A stretch of 64,000 nt of DNA, taken from NCBI RefSeq assembly GCF_001021165.1, contig NZ_AZAY01000015.1:1-64000 (forward strand). The letters are read 5' to 3'. The position numbers and the translations under genes are program-made. The notes below the pieces were generated by a model. It searched no databases. It was not told the DNA's origin and saw nothing but the letters and a program-made list of their open reading frames with translations. Source of the stretch: Marinitoga sp. 1197 (lineage in GTDB: Bacteria; Thermotogota; Thermotogae; Petrotogales; Petrotogaceae). Below, piece after piece: positions 51,595 to 60,215 of this stretch (within the stretch, counting starts at the first letter, position 1; every line of letters begins with the position of its first letter).

Positions 51595-52731
51595 TTAGAA
51601 AAAGTTTATGTCTATGCCCTTTTCTTCTGTATATCCAAAAGATTTTTCTGGTATATCTGTAATAAAAAATTTTAATTCAAAACTTTTTAAAGAAAACTGT
51701 GGAAGCATTTTTACATCTCCTTTAAAATAGATTGACCAGCATATTATTTGTTTGTTTATTTCAAATTGGGTAAAGTTCCAGACATTATTTTTAATATCAT
51801 AAATGAAAGATATTTTTGCCCAATCATATTTTGATGATGTGTCGTATCCTATACCTGTTTTTAAATATTCATTTTCAATATCATAATCAAGATTTATAGT
51901 AAGTGATTTTTCTGCTTTATTTGATTTGTATTTTAAATCATAGTGTATATTTTTGTATTGATTAAAGAAATTTATATTTCCTTCGTATTTTCCTCCATAT
52001 GAATCATATAATAAATATTTTGTTTTTATTTCCGGTATAGTTTCTTTAAAGGTTTCTTTTTTAAAATAATAATCATAATTTATCTGTATTTTATTTTTAC
52101 TAAATATAATTTCATCTTTATTTTTTATCATGATTATAGGATTTTCAATATCTTTATGATTATAATCAAACTGATAGTAGTGTTTTAATAAAGACACTTT
52201 AATATATCCATTGAAATTTGTACTTATGAACTCAAATGATTCTTTTTCAAGTGAAGTTTTAGTATTGTTTTCGATATTAATATACTCATGTTTAAAAGTG
52301 TATTTTGTTGTAAAAAAATGATTTAAAAATTGCTCTTCAGGATTTTTTTGCATAAAATCAAATGTTCTATTATATCTTAAATCAAAGTGATTTTTTGTTT
52401 TAAAAAAATTTAGATTAAATTCTATTCCCATAAAATCTGTAAGCTTATTTGTGTGAGTTGCTGGGTTTGACACCCACTTTGGCTCATTTACTAAAACTCT
52501 ATAATATTGATAATCTGAAATACCATATTGAAATATAAAAAGTTTTGATTTAAAGTTTGATTTTATGCCATAAGAGAAATAATTATATATATTATTTGGA
52601 TATTTGTTTTTAAATGCAAACTTTAATTCTGGGGTTATTGTACTGTCAAAATAAAAAAGGCCTTTATTATATTGCAAAGGTTTGTATTTATCTGTGATAT
52701 CATTTTTTATATACAGGTTATAGTTTTTCAA
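51595..52731 (-). pseudogene. C-terminal barrel part of an LptD-like protein, cut off by an in-frame stop
   Basis: This 378-codon frame is in the same frame as the LptF/G-LptD gene upstream and separated from it by one TAA (52780-52782) and 16 further open codons. It encodes only beta-strand segments (FSYGIKSNFKSKLFIFQYGI, HFDLRYNRTFDFM) and ends GIDINFF with a terminal phenylalanine, as expected for the second half of an outer-membrane barrel. Its only nearby start is TTG at 52731 without a convincing ribosome site. It therefore looks like the remainder of one larger gene. Separate translation or stop readthrough cannot be excluded. Confidence 0.6.
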
Positions 52732-52779
52732 TATATCTTTTTGAAAATAGCTGGAATAAGTAATTTTTATTGTGTTTTT

Positions 52780-55047
52780 TTAATTTTTCTGGTATATTTT
52801 TGAATCAAAGGATGTGTTTATTGAAACGTTTTTTTCTTTCCATGCTTCAAATATTTTGGTAGCAGGACCTGTGATTTTTATTTTTGTTGTGTTTAATTTA
52901 AAAAAAGTTTTTTTATATTTTTTTGACAAGGAAGGAGTTGTGAGATTTAAAAAATTAATATTTGATATTTTTCTATTTTTCCATGATAAAGATGATGAAA
53001 TTGAGAATTTTCCTAAATTAGTTTCAATATTTTTGAAATTGATAGATAATTTATCGGAATTATACAAAAAATTATGAGATAATATAGCTGAAAAATCAAG
53101 TTTTTTTAATTTGTTGGATAAAGTAAAATTAAGATTCGAAAATGCTTTATCTTTAATACTATTTGATATAGCTAATGTTCCTAAAACAAAAGGTATTTTA
53201 TAATTATAACTGAGGCTTTGCGAGATTGTATCTTTCTTAACATTTCTTGCATATTCCTGTGAAAAAGAGAGCTCTGAACCATTCTGAAAGGTATGGTTTA
53301 TCTTTATAGAAATATTCACAGTATCTTCTTTAAAAGCAAAAGCAGCGATAAAAGGAGCATCTTTTTCTCCAGCTAAACTCTGGAAATAAAATGGAAAATA
53401 AAAGACAGGAATTCCAAAAAATTCTAAAGTAGCATCCCTGGCAATTAAAAATTGCTCGGGATATATTGTTGCATGAGAGGCTTTGATATAATAAGTCACA
53501 CATTTCTTACAAGTTGTAATTTTAATTTTTTTTGAGAAAATAACCTTTTCATCAGTTTTTTTTTCAGAAAGTTCTGACCAAACCCTTATTTTAACATTTT
53601 TCTTTTTTTTATTTTTAAATGATTCTATGGAATAGGTATTATTTAATACAACATCTTTACTTTCAAAATTTACTGTCATTGCAGAAGCTTCAATTGTTTT
53701 TTTATCATATATATATATAACTTTACCATATAAATTGGCTTTTATTATTTTATTTTCATTATTTAATATGCCATATCCTTTTTCAGCTTTTATTATAGAA
53801 TCTTTGTAATTTATTGTAGTACTACCTTCAAAAGTAATTCTTGTTCCTTCAATACTAATATTAGATGAGTCTATATATACTTTTTCTGAAAATCCATGGG
53901 AACTTAAGACTATTAATATTATAATTGTTCCAAAAATCCGTTTTAAAGGTTCTATCAATTTATATGCAACCCTTGTGTCTAAAAGTGTAAATAACGTAAT
54001 ACCAACAATGCCAAAAAATATATTTGGCAGCCATGGTGCAAGATAAGGATTTAATATTTTCTCTTTTCCTAATGCGCTTAGCCAGGCACCTGAACCTTGA
54101 TAAAAAACAACAAGAACAAATGTGGATATTACACTCCAGGATTTACTTTTAAGATTTATAAAAAGCGAAAGAGCCACGCCTAACAGAGCTATAACAATTG
54201 GTGCGATTGAATTAGAAAATTTTTCCTGATATCCAACTATTAGTGCGGAAGCATCGCCACCTAATTTTTGAGTAATTTCAATTTTATGTTTTAATTCATT
54301 AGTTGTCATATCATTAGGACTTTTTGAAAATCTGAGATATTCTTCAACGTTTTTTGATATGTCTAATTCCAATTTTTTAAATGTAATATCTAATTTTAGC
54401 AGTCCATCATCTGTGAGTCTGAAAATTCTTCCATTTTCCATATACCATTTATCTTTATCTTTAAATGCTTTTTCTGCATGGAATACTGTAGTTTTGGCAT
54501 AATCTATTTCATATAACAAAAGTCCATATAATGTTCCTGAATCTTTGTCAATTTTTCTAACATAAAGATATTTTTTATTTTTTTCCACTTCAACAAATTT
54601 ATTCATTTCGATATTTGCTTCAACATTTTTATATACATATTTTGAAATGGCTTCTTTTGCTTTCATATTTGATTTTGGAACAATTGTATCATAAAGTGAA
54701 AAAGTTATAATTGATAGGATAGAAGCCAAAAAAAGAAAAGGAATAACAATTCTTTTTGAAGGTATCCCCAATGATTGTAAAGCAATTATTTCATTATCAT
54801 TTGAAAGTCTTGATAATACCCAGAATATAGAAAAAAGTATTCCAACAGGAATACCCATAACCAAAAAGTAAGGTATATGATATGCAATTAAGATAAAAAG
54901 TTTATCAATTCCAACTTTATTTCTAACGATTATATCTGAAAGTTGATAAAGTAATTCAACACTTACAAAAATAATAAATCCAATTAATCCCATAAAGAAA
55001 GGGGATATAAATTCTTTTGATATATATTTTATTAGTTTTATCATCAA
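52780..55047 (-). CDS. LptF/LptG permease fused to LptA/LptD-like domains (truncated)
   Basis: The 755-residue product has an LptF/G (YjgP/YjgQ) permease at about 1-365: six membrane helices, with IALQSLGIPSKRIVIPFLFL after the second pair and the periplasmic beta-jellyroll between. Residues 366-388 look like an internal export signal (basic PLKRIFG, hydrophobic IIILIVL, then SSHGFS). Next is an OstA/LptA-like fold (about 388-475), a CKKC pair at 513-516 and the LptD block IARDATLEFFGIPVFYFPFY, then barrel strands. The frame ends at TAA mid-barrel. Joining an inner-membrane permease to an outer-membrane barrel would require cleavage. It follows phoU directly. Confidence 0.75.
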   Translation of the reverse strand: MMIKLIKYISKEFISPFFMGLIGFIIFVSVELLYQLSDIIVRNKVGIDKLFILIAYHIPYFLVMGIPVGILFSIFWVLSRLSNDNEIIALQSLGIPSKRIVIPFLFLASILSIITFSLYDTIVPKSNMKAKEAISKYVYKNVEANIEMNKFVEVEKNKKYLYVRKIDKDSGTLYGLLLYEIDYAKTTVFHAEKAFKDKDKWYMENGRIFRLTDDGLLKLDITFKKLELDISKNVEEYLRFSKSPNDMTTNELKHKIEITQKLGGDASALIVGYQEKFSNSIAPIVIALLGVALSLFINLKSKSWSVISTFVLVVFYQGSGAWLSALGKEKILNPYLAPWLPNIFFGIVGITLFTLLDTRVAYKLIEPLKRIFGTIIILIVLSSHGFSEKVYIDSSNISIEGTRITFEGSTTINYKDSIIKAEKGYGILNNENKIIKANLYGKVIYIYDKKTIEASAMTVNFESKDVVLNNTYSIESFKNKKKKNVKIRVWSELSEKKTDEKVIFSKKIKITTCKKCVTYYIKASHATIYPEQFLIARDATLEFFGIPVFYFPFYFQSLAGEKDAPFIAAFAFKEDTVNISIKINHTFQNGSELSFSQEYARNVKKDTISQSLSYNYKIPFVLGTLAISNSIKDKAFSNLNFTLSNKLKKLDFSAILSHNFLYNSDKLSINFKNIETNLGKFSISSSLSWKNRKISNINFLNLTTPSLSKKYKKTFFKLNTTKIKITGPATKIFEAWKEKNVSINTSFDSKIYQKN

Positions 55048-55773
55048 TTATTCCCCCAAAGAATAAAAAATATCAAACCCTTCTTTACTACATTTGTACC
55101 TATCTCCAGTAAGGATAAATATTGAATATTCTGCAATATTTGTTGTTAAGTCAGAAAACTTTTCTAAATTCGATAATATCTCTATATTAGCCATAATAGA
55201 TCTAAAATTGTCTTTTCGAGCTTTCCCCATAAGGTTTCTCTTAAATGCATTATATAGTGCATCAACTTCTGTATCTGTTTTGCAAATTATTTTAGCTAAT
55301 TCAATGGATTCTCTTGTAATATGAGTGTTCTTGTTTTCAATGATATTGGAAAATAGTTTTAAAGATTCACCTAACATATTTTGTGATATATCAAATAAAT
55401 CTTCAAATTGATAAGGGTTTATTGAATTTGGATAGGATAACAAATCCAGATTATTTTTAGCCATAGTTTCACACAGATCAGCCATGTTTTCGAGAATTCC
55501 AATTATCTTATTTCCTAAAAAAACAACTTTAAAGTAAATTCCATATAAATTATTTGTTGCTAATATTTCCATTGATTTATATTCAAGGCGTGCCTCGATA
55601 AAATCAACTCTCATATCCTGTTTGATTATTTCTTTAGAAAGTTTAGCATTTTTTTCAAAAAATGCGTCTTTGAATTTTAAAAACATTCCTTGAACAAGTC
55701 TTCCCATTTTTAATATTTCATTGTGAAAAGAGATAACTTCTTTTTGAGTTTTTTCAGATAATAATTCTATCAT
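55048..55773 (-). CDS. phoU: PhoU-family protein
   Basis: The 241-residue helical protein has the two three-helix PhoU repeats: about 8-100 (ILKMGRLVQGMFLKFKDAF) and 110-210 (EDLFDISQNMLGESLKLFSN), with acidic/Asp positions such as KQDMRVDFIEARLEY and CKTDTEVDALYNAF that bind metals. PhoU modulates phosphate transport or signalling. It overlaps nadK by 4 bp; no pst genes are nearby. Confidence 0.88.
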   Translation of the reverse strand: MIELLSEKTQKEVISFHNEILKMGRLVQGMFLKFKDAFFEKNAKLSKEIIKQDMRVDFIEARLEYKSMEILATNNLYGIYFKVVFLGNKIIGILENMADLCETMAKNNLDLLSYPNSINPYQFEDLFDISQNMLGESLKLFSNIIENKNTHITRESIELAKIICKTDTEVDALYNAFKRNLMGKARKDNFRSIMANIEILSNLEKFSDLTTNIAEYSIFILTGDRYKCSKEGFDIFYSLGE

Positions 55774-56597
55774 ATAATTCTCCTTCCAAAACCCAATTTG
55801 TTATTTAATACCTTAAAAAAAGAATAATCATTTTTTTGGGCAAGAGTTACTTTTTTTTCTGATGAAGAAACTACAACTGCCATTCCAGCTTCTATTCTGT
55901 GTACAATATCACCGTCGACAGTAACATAAGCATTTCCAGCATCAATATGATGTATAATAATTTCAATATAATTATCTGGAGAAATTACCAGAGGTCGAAT
56001 ATTTAATGAATGGGAAGCAAGTGGATTTATGGTTATCAAGTTTAATGTTGGTTCTATAATAGGTCCTCCCATAGATAAAGCATAACCTGTAGAACCAGTT
56101 GGAGTTGATAAAATCACACCATCTCCAGAATAGTTTAAAACACTTTCTCCTTTTATCAGTATTTCAATATCAACAGTTCCAATTGGTTGACTTTTTTGAA
56201 TTGTAATATCGTTTAGAGATATAAGTTTTTTTCCACCAACATAACATTCCAGTAGATATCTATCTGAATAGTGTAAATTATTAGAAGATATATCTTTAGC
56301 GGCCTGTTCTATTTCTGTACTATCATAGGCTGTTAAAAATCCTAATGTACCTAAATTAATACCAATAATAGGTACAGAATTTTCTGCCGAGAGTTCTGCT
56401 ACTCTTAATACTGTTCCATCTCCACCTAAAACAATAAATATATCAGCCTGTTGATATAAAGAATTATCAGCTAACGCAGAGCCAGCAGGCATAATTTTTA
56501 AGATTTCAATATCATTATTATGAAATATATCAAAAAATTGTTCTTGAATTTCATCTTTTCGTGCTTTTAAAGGATTAAAAAATAGAATAGCTTTCAC
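55770..56597 (-). CDS. nadK: NAD kinase
   Basis: The 275-residue enzyme phosphorylates NAD to NADP. The GGDGT motif is at 58-62 (IVLGGDGTVLRVAEL), followed by GINLGTLGFLTAYD, SGDGVILSTPTGSTGYALSMGGPI and SLNIRPLVI. It lies between yggT and phoU in the minus-strand unit and overlaps phoU by 4 bp. Confidence 0.96.
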   Translation of the reverse strand: MKAILFFNPLKARKDEIQEQFFDIFHNNDIEILKIMPAGSALADNSLYQQADIFIVLGGDGTVLRVAELSAENSVPIIGINLGTLGFLTAYDSTEIEQAAKDISSNNLHYSDRYLLECYVGGKKLISLNDITIQKSQPIGTVDIEILIKGESVLNYSGDGVILSTPTGSTGYALSMGGPIIEPTLNLITINPLASHSLNIRPLVISPDNYIEIIIHHIDAGNAYVTVDGDIVHRIEAGMAVVVSSSEKKVTLAQKNDYSFFKVLNNKLGFGRRII

Positions 56598-56603
56598 AAA
56601 ATA

Positions 56604-56903
56604 TCACCTCAATAGTCTGGCAAGATCAAATAATGTTGTGACAAGGAAATTATCCAGTAAAACTAATAGTAATATAGCAACAAATGGTGTAAAATCAAAC
56701 ATTCCAAAGGTTAGATTTAAATATCTTCTAATAGGTCTTTCTATAATTTCTGATATTGAATCAAAAAATTGCCTAATAGGATGATGATAATTAAATGATA
56801 TAAAGCTAAATAACGCTGAGATAATTATTGAAATTTCAAAAAAATTTATAACAATCCTTAAAACTACTGCCAATGCATAAAATAAATTACCAAATATAAA
56901 CAA
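56604..56903 (-). CDS. YggT-family membrane protein
   Basis: The 99-residue protein has two to three membrane helices and the YggT pattern: LRIVINFFEISIIISALFSF, then HPIRQFFDSISEIIERPIRR and FDFTPFVAILLLVLLDNFL. A TTG start at 56903 is chosen because GGAGG lies 9 nt upstream at the very end of yggS; a longer upstream frame would overlap yggS. YggT genes usually follow yggS, as here. Suspected roles are in envelope or division processes. Confidence 0.82.
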   Translation of the reverse strand: MFIFGNLFYALAVVLRIVINFFEISIIISALFSFISFNYHHPIRQFFDSISEIIERPIRRYLNLTFGMFDFTPFVAILLLVLLDNFLVTTLFDLARLLR

Positions 56904-56908
56904 AGTTA

Positions 56909-57607
56909 TCAACCTCCTGGATTGTAATTTCTTTTTCCGAAAATAAGAGAACCTATTCTTAACATAGTAGAGCCACATTCAATAGCGATAGCATAATCAT
57001 TGCTCATTCCCATTGATAATTCTTTTAAATCAGGGAATTTTTTTATAAAAGAGTCCCTTAAATTTTTTAACTCGCAAAAAACATTTTTTATAGTATCATG
57101 ATCATCAGTATAAGGAGCCATTGTCATTAAACCAACCACTTTAACATTTTCATATTTTTCTGCTTGTTTTAAAAATTCATTTAATTCATTAGGTTTAATT
57201 CCGCCTTTTGTTTCTTCACCGGAAATATTTACTTCTATTAATATTTTTTGAATTTTGTTATATTTTTTTGCTATTTTATCTATTTCTTTTATTTCTTTTT
57301 CTCTATAAACAGAATGAATATATTCTGAAATTGGTACAATATATTTAATCTTATTTGTTTGAATTCTACCGATAAAGTGCCATCTAATGTTATAATCTTT
57401 TAATTCTGCGGCTTTATTTCTTAATTCCTGAGCCTTATTTTCTGCAAAATCTTTAATACCTGTTTCATATGCTTTTTTTATATACTGAATAGGAAAAGTT
57501 TTTGAAACTGCTATTAATCTAATATTTTCAAAATTTCTATTGAATTTACTAGAGTGTTCTTTAATATTAGTTTTTATGGTTTTTAAATTGTCAATAATAA
57601 ATTCCAT
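56909..57607 (-). CDS. yggS: PLP homeostasis protein YggS/PROSC
   Basis: The 232-residue single-domain PLP-binding barrel has LIAVSKTFPIQYIKKAYETG with the PLP-binding lysine, FAENKAQELRNK, WHFIGRIQTNKIKYI, LIEVNISGEETKGGIKP, GLMTMAPY and LSMGMSNDYAIAIECGSTMLRIG. It buffers pyridoxal phosphate. The start at 57607 is set by GGGGGAAG. It sits 1 bp after ruvB. Confidence 0.95.
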   Translation of the reverse strand: MEFIIDNLKTIKTNIKEHSSKFNRNFENIRLIAVSKTFPIQYIKKAYETGIKDFAENKAQELRNKAAELKDYNIRWHFIGRIQTNKIKYIVPISEYIHSVYREKEIKEIDKIAKKYNKIQKILIEVNISGEETKGGIKPNELNEFLKQAEKYENVKVVGLMTMAPYTDDHDTIKNVFCELKNLRDSFIKKFPDLKELSMGMSNDYAIAIECGSTMLRIGSLIFGKRNYNPGG

Positions 57608-57608
57608 A

Positions 57609-58628
57609 TTACTTCCCCCATAATGAATATAATTTTTTATTTGAAGAAAAACCAAGATGTTTTAAAGCTTTTTCAGTTATCATTCTTCCGCGATGTGTTC
57701 TTACTAAAAACCCCTTTTGAAGCAAATATGGTTCATAGACTTCGCTAATACTATCGCTTTCAATACCAAGAGAAGCAGCCAAAGCTTTTAAACCAACAGG
57801 GCCTCCATTGTAGAAATTTATTATAGTTTTCAATATTCTTCTATCCATATCATCCAGACCTTCATTATCTATTTCAAGTAATGTCATTGTTTTTTCAACA
57901 GAATTTATATCTATAATACCGTTATTATTTATCTGTGCATAGTCACGAACTCTTTTTAATAATCTATTTGCAATTCTGGGAGTTCCTCTTGAACGCATGG
58001 CTATAAGCAAAGCAGCGTCTTTTTCTATTTTCACATTTAATAATTTTGCGCTTCTTATTATTATATTTTTTAATTCCTCTGGAGGATAAAAATTCATTTC
58101 CATTATTATTCCGAATCTACTTCGCAATGGTGCCGCAATTAATCCTGTTCTTGTAGTTGCACCAATTAAAGTAAAATGATTAAGATCAATTCTTATCGAT
58201 CTGGCTCCAGGACCTTTTCCAATGACAATATCCAGTTGAAAATCTTCCATAGCAGAATATAAAATTTCTTCGACTGATCTATTTATTCTATGTATTTCAT
58301 CTATAAATAGAACATCGCCATTTTGTAAATTTGTTAAAATAGCAGCCAAATCACCAGCTCTTTCCAGAACTGGTCCACTTGTTATTTGTATATTGGCTCC
58401 CATTTCATTTGCTATAACATTTGCCAATGTGGTTTTACCAAGCCCCGGAGGTCCAGCCAACAAAATATGATCAAGAGGTTCTTTTCTCTCTTTTGCTGCG
58501 TTAATAGTAATTTTTAATTTTTCTTTAACTTTTTCCTGACCTATATATTCTTTTAAATATTGTGGTCTGAGGTTTATTATAGTATTTTCCTCATTTTTTT
58601 CTGCTGGATCCAATATTCTATCATCCAT
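57609..58628 (-). CDS. ruvB: Holliday junction helicase motor RuvB
   Basis: The 339-residue AAA+ motor drives branch migration with RuvA. Motifs are [19 protein letters not shown], Walker [17 protein letters not shown], Walker [35 protein letters not shown] and the C-terminal winged helix [13 protein letters not shown] with [16 protein letters not shown]. The ATG at 58628 follows CGGAGGG; the longer open frame upstream is not protein-like. It is the first gene of the minus-strand unit. Confidence 0.96.
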   Translation of the reverse strand: MDDRILDPAEKNEENTIINLRPQYLKEYIGQEKVKEKLKITINAAKERKEPLDHILLAGPPGLGKTTLANVIANEMGANIQITSGPVLERAGDLAAILTNLQNGDVLFIDEIHRINRSVEEILYSAMEDFQLDIVIGKGPGARSIRIDLNHFTLIGATTRTGLIAAPLRSRFGIIMEMNFYPPEELKNIIIRSAKLLNVKIEKDAALLIAMRSRGTPRIANRLLKRVRDYAQINNNGIIDINSVEKTMTLLEIDNEGLDDMDRRILKTIINFYNGGPVGLKALAASLGIESDSISEVYEPYLLQKGFLVRTHRGRMITEKALKHLGFSSNKKLYSLWGK

Positions 58629-58892
58629 AAATTCCCTCCGATTATAAATGCTTCTTATAAGTTTCTCTATTATAAGTCTCATATTATTATAACATACATT
58701 TATTTTAAAATCATAATAGTTTATAAAATAATAGAAAAAATAAAGGTAAAAATTCGATTCTGACAAAATTAATTTTAAATTAATTTGGTTAACTGATAAT
58801 TTACTTAAAAGAAACAATTAGTTAAATTATAAGATATATACTTATTCTGTAATAATTTTAATTTTGTAATAAACTTTATAGGGGGTGGAAAT

Positions 58893-59402
58893 ATGGTGAA
58901 AAGAGAAATGACAAGGAAGTTTTTAGAAGATGCATTTTGTGGAGAATCAAAAGCACATATGAAATATTCAATTTACGCAGAAGATGCTGAAGCACAGGGG
59001 AAAGAAAATTTGGCGAGATTATGGAGAGCAATAGCATATGCTGAATTTGTTCATGCAAGAAACCATTTCAAGGCTTTAGGATATTTAGGAGCTATAGATG
59101 CTAATTTAGAAGATTCTGCTGCTGGAGAACATTTTGAAGTTGAAGAGATGTATCCAGTATATAAAAATTCATCAGAGTTTCAGGAAGAAAAAGAAGCAGT
59201 AAGAAGTGCTCATTTTGCTTTGGAAGCAGAAAAGATACATGAAAAAATGTATAGAGAGGCGAAAGAATATTTAGAAAAAAATGAAGATTTAGAAGATAAA
59301 AAAATATTTATATGTGAAATATGTGGATATACAACATTTGATGAAGTTCCGGATAAATGTCCAGTTTGTGGTGCTTCAAAAGAAAAATTTAAAGAATTTT
59401 AG
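58893..59402 (+). CDS. rbr: Rubrerythrin
   Basis: The 169-residue peroxidase reduces hydrogen peroxide in anaerobes. A four-helix di-iron domain has CGESKAHMKYSIYAEDAE, LARLWRAIAYAEFVHARNHF and EKEAVRSAHFALEAEKIHEK with the Glu/His ligands. The C-terminal rubredoxin domain has CEICGY and CPVCGAS. The ribosome site is GGGGGTGG. It is paired with superoxide reductase 13 bp downstream. Confidence 0.95.
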   Translation: MVKREMTRKFLEDAFCGESKAHMKYSIYAEDAEAQGKENLARLWRAIAYAEFVHARNHFKALGYLGAIDANLEDSAAGEHFEVEEMYPVYKNSSEFQEEKEAVRSAHFALEAEKIHEKMYREAKEYLEKNEDLEDKKIFICEICGYTTFDEVPDKCPVCGASKEKFKEF

Positions 59403-59415
59403 TGAGGTGAAAAAA

Positions 59416-59772
59416 ATGAAATTAGGTGATGTAATTAAAAGTGCAGATTTTAAAAATGAAAAACATGTACCTGTAATAGATGCTCCAGAAAAAGTTAAAG
59501 CTGATGAATTATTTAAAATTGAAATTCAAGTTGGAAAGGATATACCACACCCTAACACAGTAGAGCATCATATATCCTGGATAGATTTATATATTCATTA
59601 TGAAAATGACCCAAATACAGTTCATTTAGGAAGATTTGAGTTTGGTCCATCAGTAACAGAACCACATGTATTAACTTATGTAAAATTATCAAAAAAAGGA
59701 ACATTAATAGCTCATTCGTATTGTAATATACATGGGCTTTGGGAATCAGAAAAAGTAATTGATGTTGAATAA
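59416..59772 (+). CDS. Superoxide reductase (neelaredoxin type)
   Basis: The 118-residue protein reduces superoxide to peroxide without making oxygen. It has the mononuclear iron ligands in NEKHVPVI, PHPNTVEHHISWI and SYCNIHGLW, and lacks the N-terminal desulforedoxin domain, so it is the one-iron form. The start at 59416 follows GAGGTGA. Peroxide formed here would be removed by the adjacent rubrerythrin. Confidence 0.94.
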   Translation: MKLGDVIKSADFKNEKHVPVIDAPEKVKADELFKIEIQVGKDIPHPNTVEHHISWIDLYIHYENDPNTVHLGRFEFGPSVTEPHVLTYVKLSKKGTLIAHSYCNIHGLWESEKVIDVE

Positions 59773-59800
59773 AGGAATAGCCGTCTGGCTATTCCTTTTT
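59771..59800 (+). terminator. Intrinsic terminator after the superoxide reductase gene
   Basis: AAAGGAATAGCC and GGCTATTCCTTT pair perfectly around GTCT and end in a T-run. Confidence 0.92.
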
Positions 59801-59821
59801 AATATTTTTGTAATAAACATT

Positions 59822-59830
59822 TGTTATAAT
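59822..59830 (+). promoter_or_regulatory. Extended -10 promoter of the hydrogenase maturation operon
   Basis: TGTTATAAT provides a TG-n-TATAAT extended -10 box. No good -35 is visible 17 bp upstream. Transcription would start near 59837, ahead of the structured leader. Confidence 0.6.
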
Positions 59831-59851
59831 AATCACATATAAAGTGAATAA

Positions 59852-59957
59852 TTTCTCCTGAGATGAAGGGAGTAATCCTAACATCAAGGGAGGGGAAATA
59901 ATACGGGATAATAATATTCCCCTTCCTTTGATGTTATATAAGGAAGGGGGATTTTTT
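59852..59957 (+). promoter_or_regulatory. Two-state attenuator-like leader RNA of the hydrogenase maturation operon
   Basis: Two mutually exclusive hairpins share one strand. In one state 59881-59897 (ACATCAAGGGAGGGGAA) pairs with 59917-59934 with one bulge. In the other, 59916-59928 (ATTCCCCTTCCTT) pairs with 59940-59952 and is followed by T residues to 59957, making an intrinsic terminator that also buries the AAGGAAGGGGG ribosome site. The start codon follows at once. A small hairpin CTCC/GGAG with loop TGAGATGAAG lies at 59855-59872. The arrangement is that of a riboswitch or protein-controlled attenuator, but I do not recognise a known aptamer. Confidence 0.7.
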
Positions 59958-60206
59958 ATGGAAAATAAAATTAGTACAGTATCTATAATAGTGTATAACA
60001 GGGAGTTGGCTTACCAAAAAGCAAGTGATATTTTACACAATTATGGAGAAAAAATACTTTTAAGAGTAGGATATCCAATGAGAGAGAAAGATGTAGCGAT
60101 AATATTTTTGGTTGTTGAAATGACGACCGACGAATTAGGAGCATTATCCGGGAAAATTGGGCAGATAGAATCTGTTAAAGTAAAAACAACAACATTAAAG
60201 ATATGA
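59958..60206 (+). CDS. TM1266-type [FeFe]-hydrogenase system regulator
   Basis: The 82-residue protein has an ACT/NikR C-terminal-like fold: ISTVSIIVYNRELAYQKASD, ILLRVGYPMREKDVAIIFLVVEM and LGALSGKIGQIESVKVKT. This matches the TM1266 family, predicted regulators of iron-only hydrogenase systems, which carry no DNA-binding domain. The start is at 59958, where the ribosome site lies in the leader terminator stem. hydG follows 9 bp later. Confidence 0.9.
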   Translation: MENKISTVSIIVYNRELAYQKASDILHNYGEKILLRVGYPMREKDVAIIFLVVEMTTDELGALSGKIGQIESVKVKTTTLKI

Positions 60207-60215
60207 GGTGATAGT

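Noticed and set aside
57609-58628. ruvB neighbourhood as a horizontally acquired island
   Set aside because: The genes are housekeeping functions with the same base composition as the surroundings, and no integrase or repeats border them.
58629-58817. 63-codon N-terminal extension of RuvB
   Set aside because: The extension is a low-complexity Tyr/Phe/Asn/Ile stretch, while the ATG at 58628 has a CGGAGGG ribosome site and begins the family-typical sequence.
58629-58892. PerR box between ruvB and rubrerythrin
   Set aside because: Several TTATAA-like segments occur, but none gives both halves of the TTATAATNATTATAA palindrome; in DNA this AT-rich such matches are expected by chance.
59852-59957. 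S-box (SAM), T-box or THI identity for the hydrogenase leader
   Set aside because: The conserved cores of these classes, such as the SAM-I GGA-GGGA..CCC pattern or the THI CTGAGA...GACCC...TGATCTGG set that is plain at 3211, are absent.
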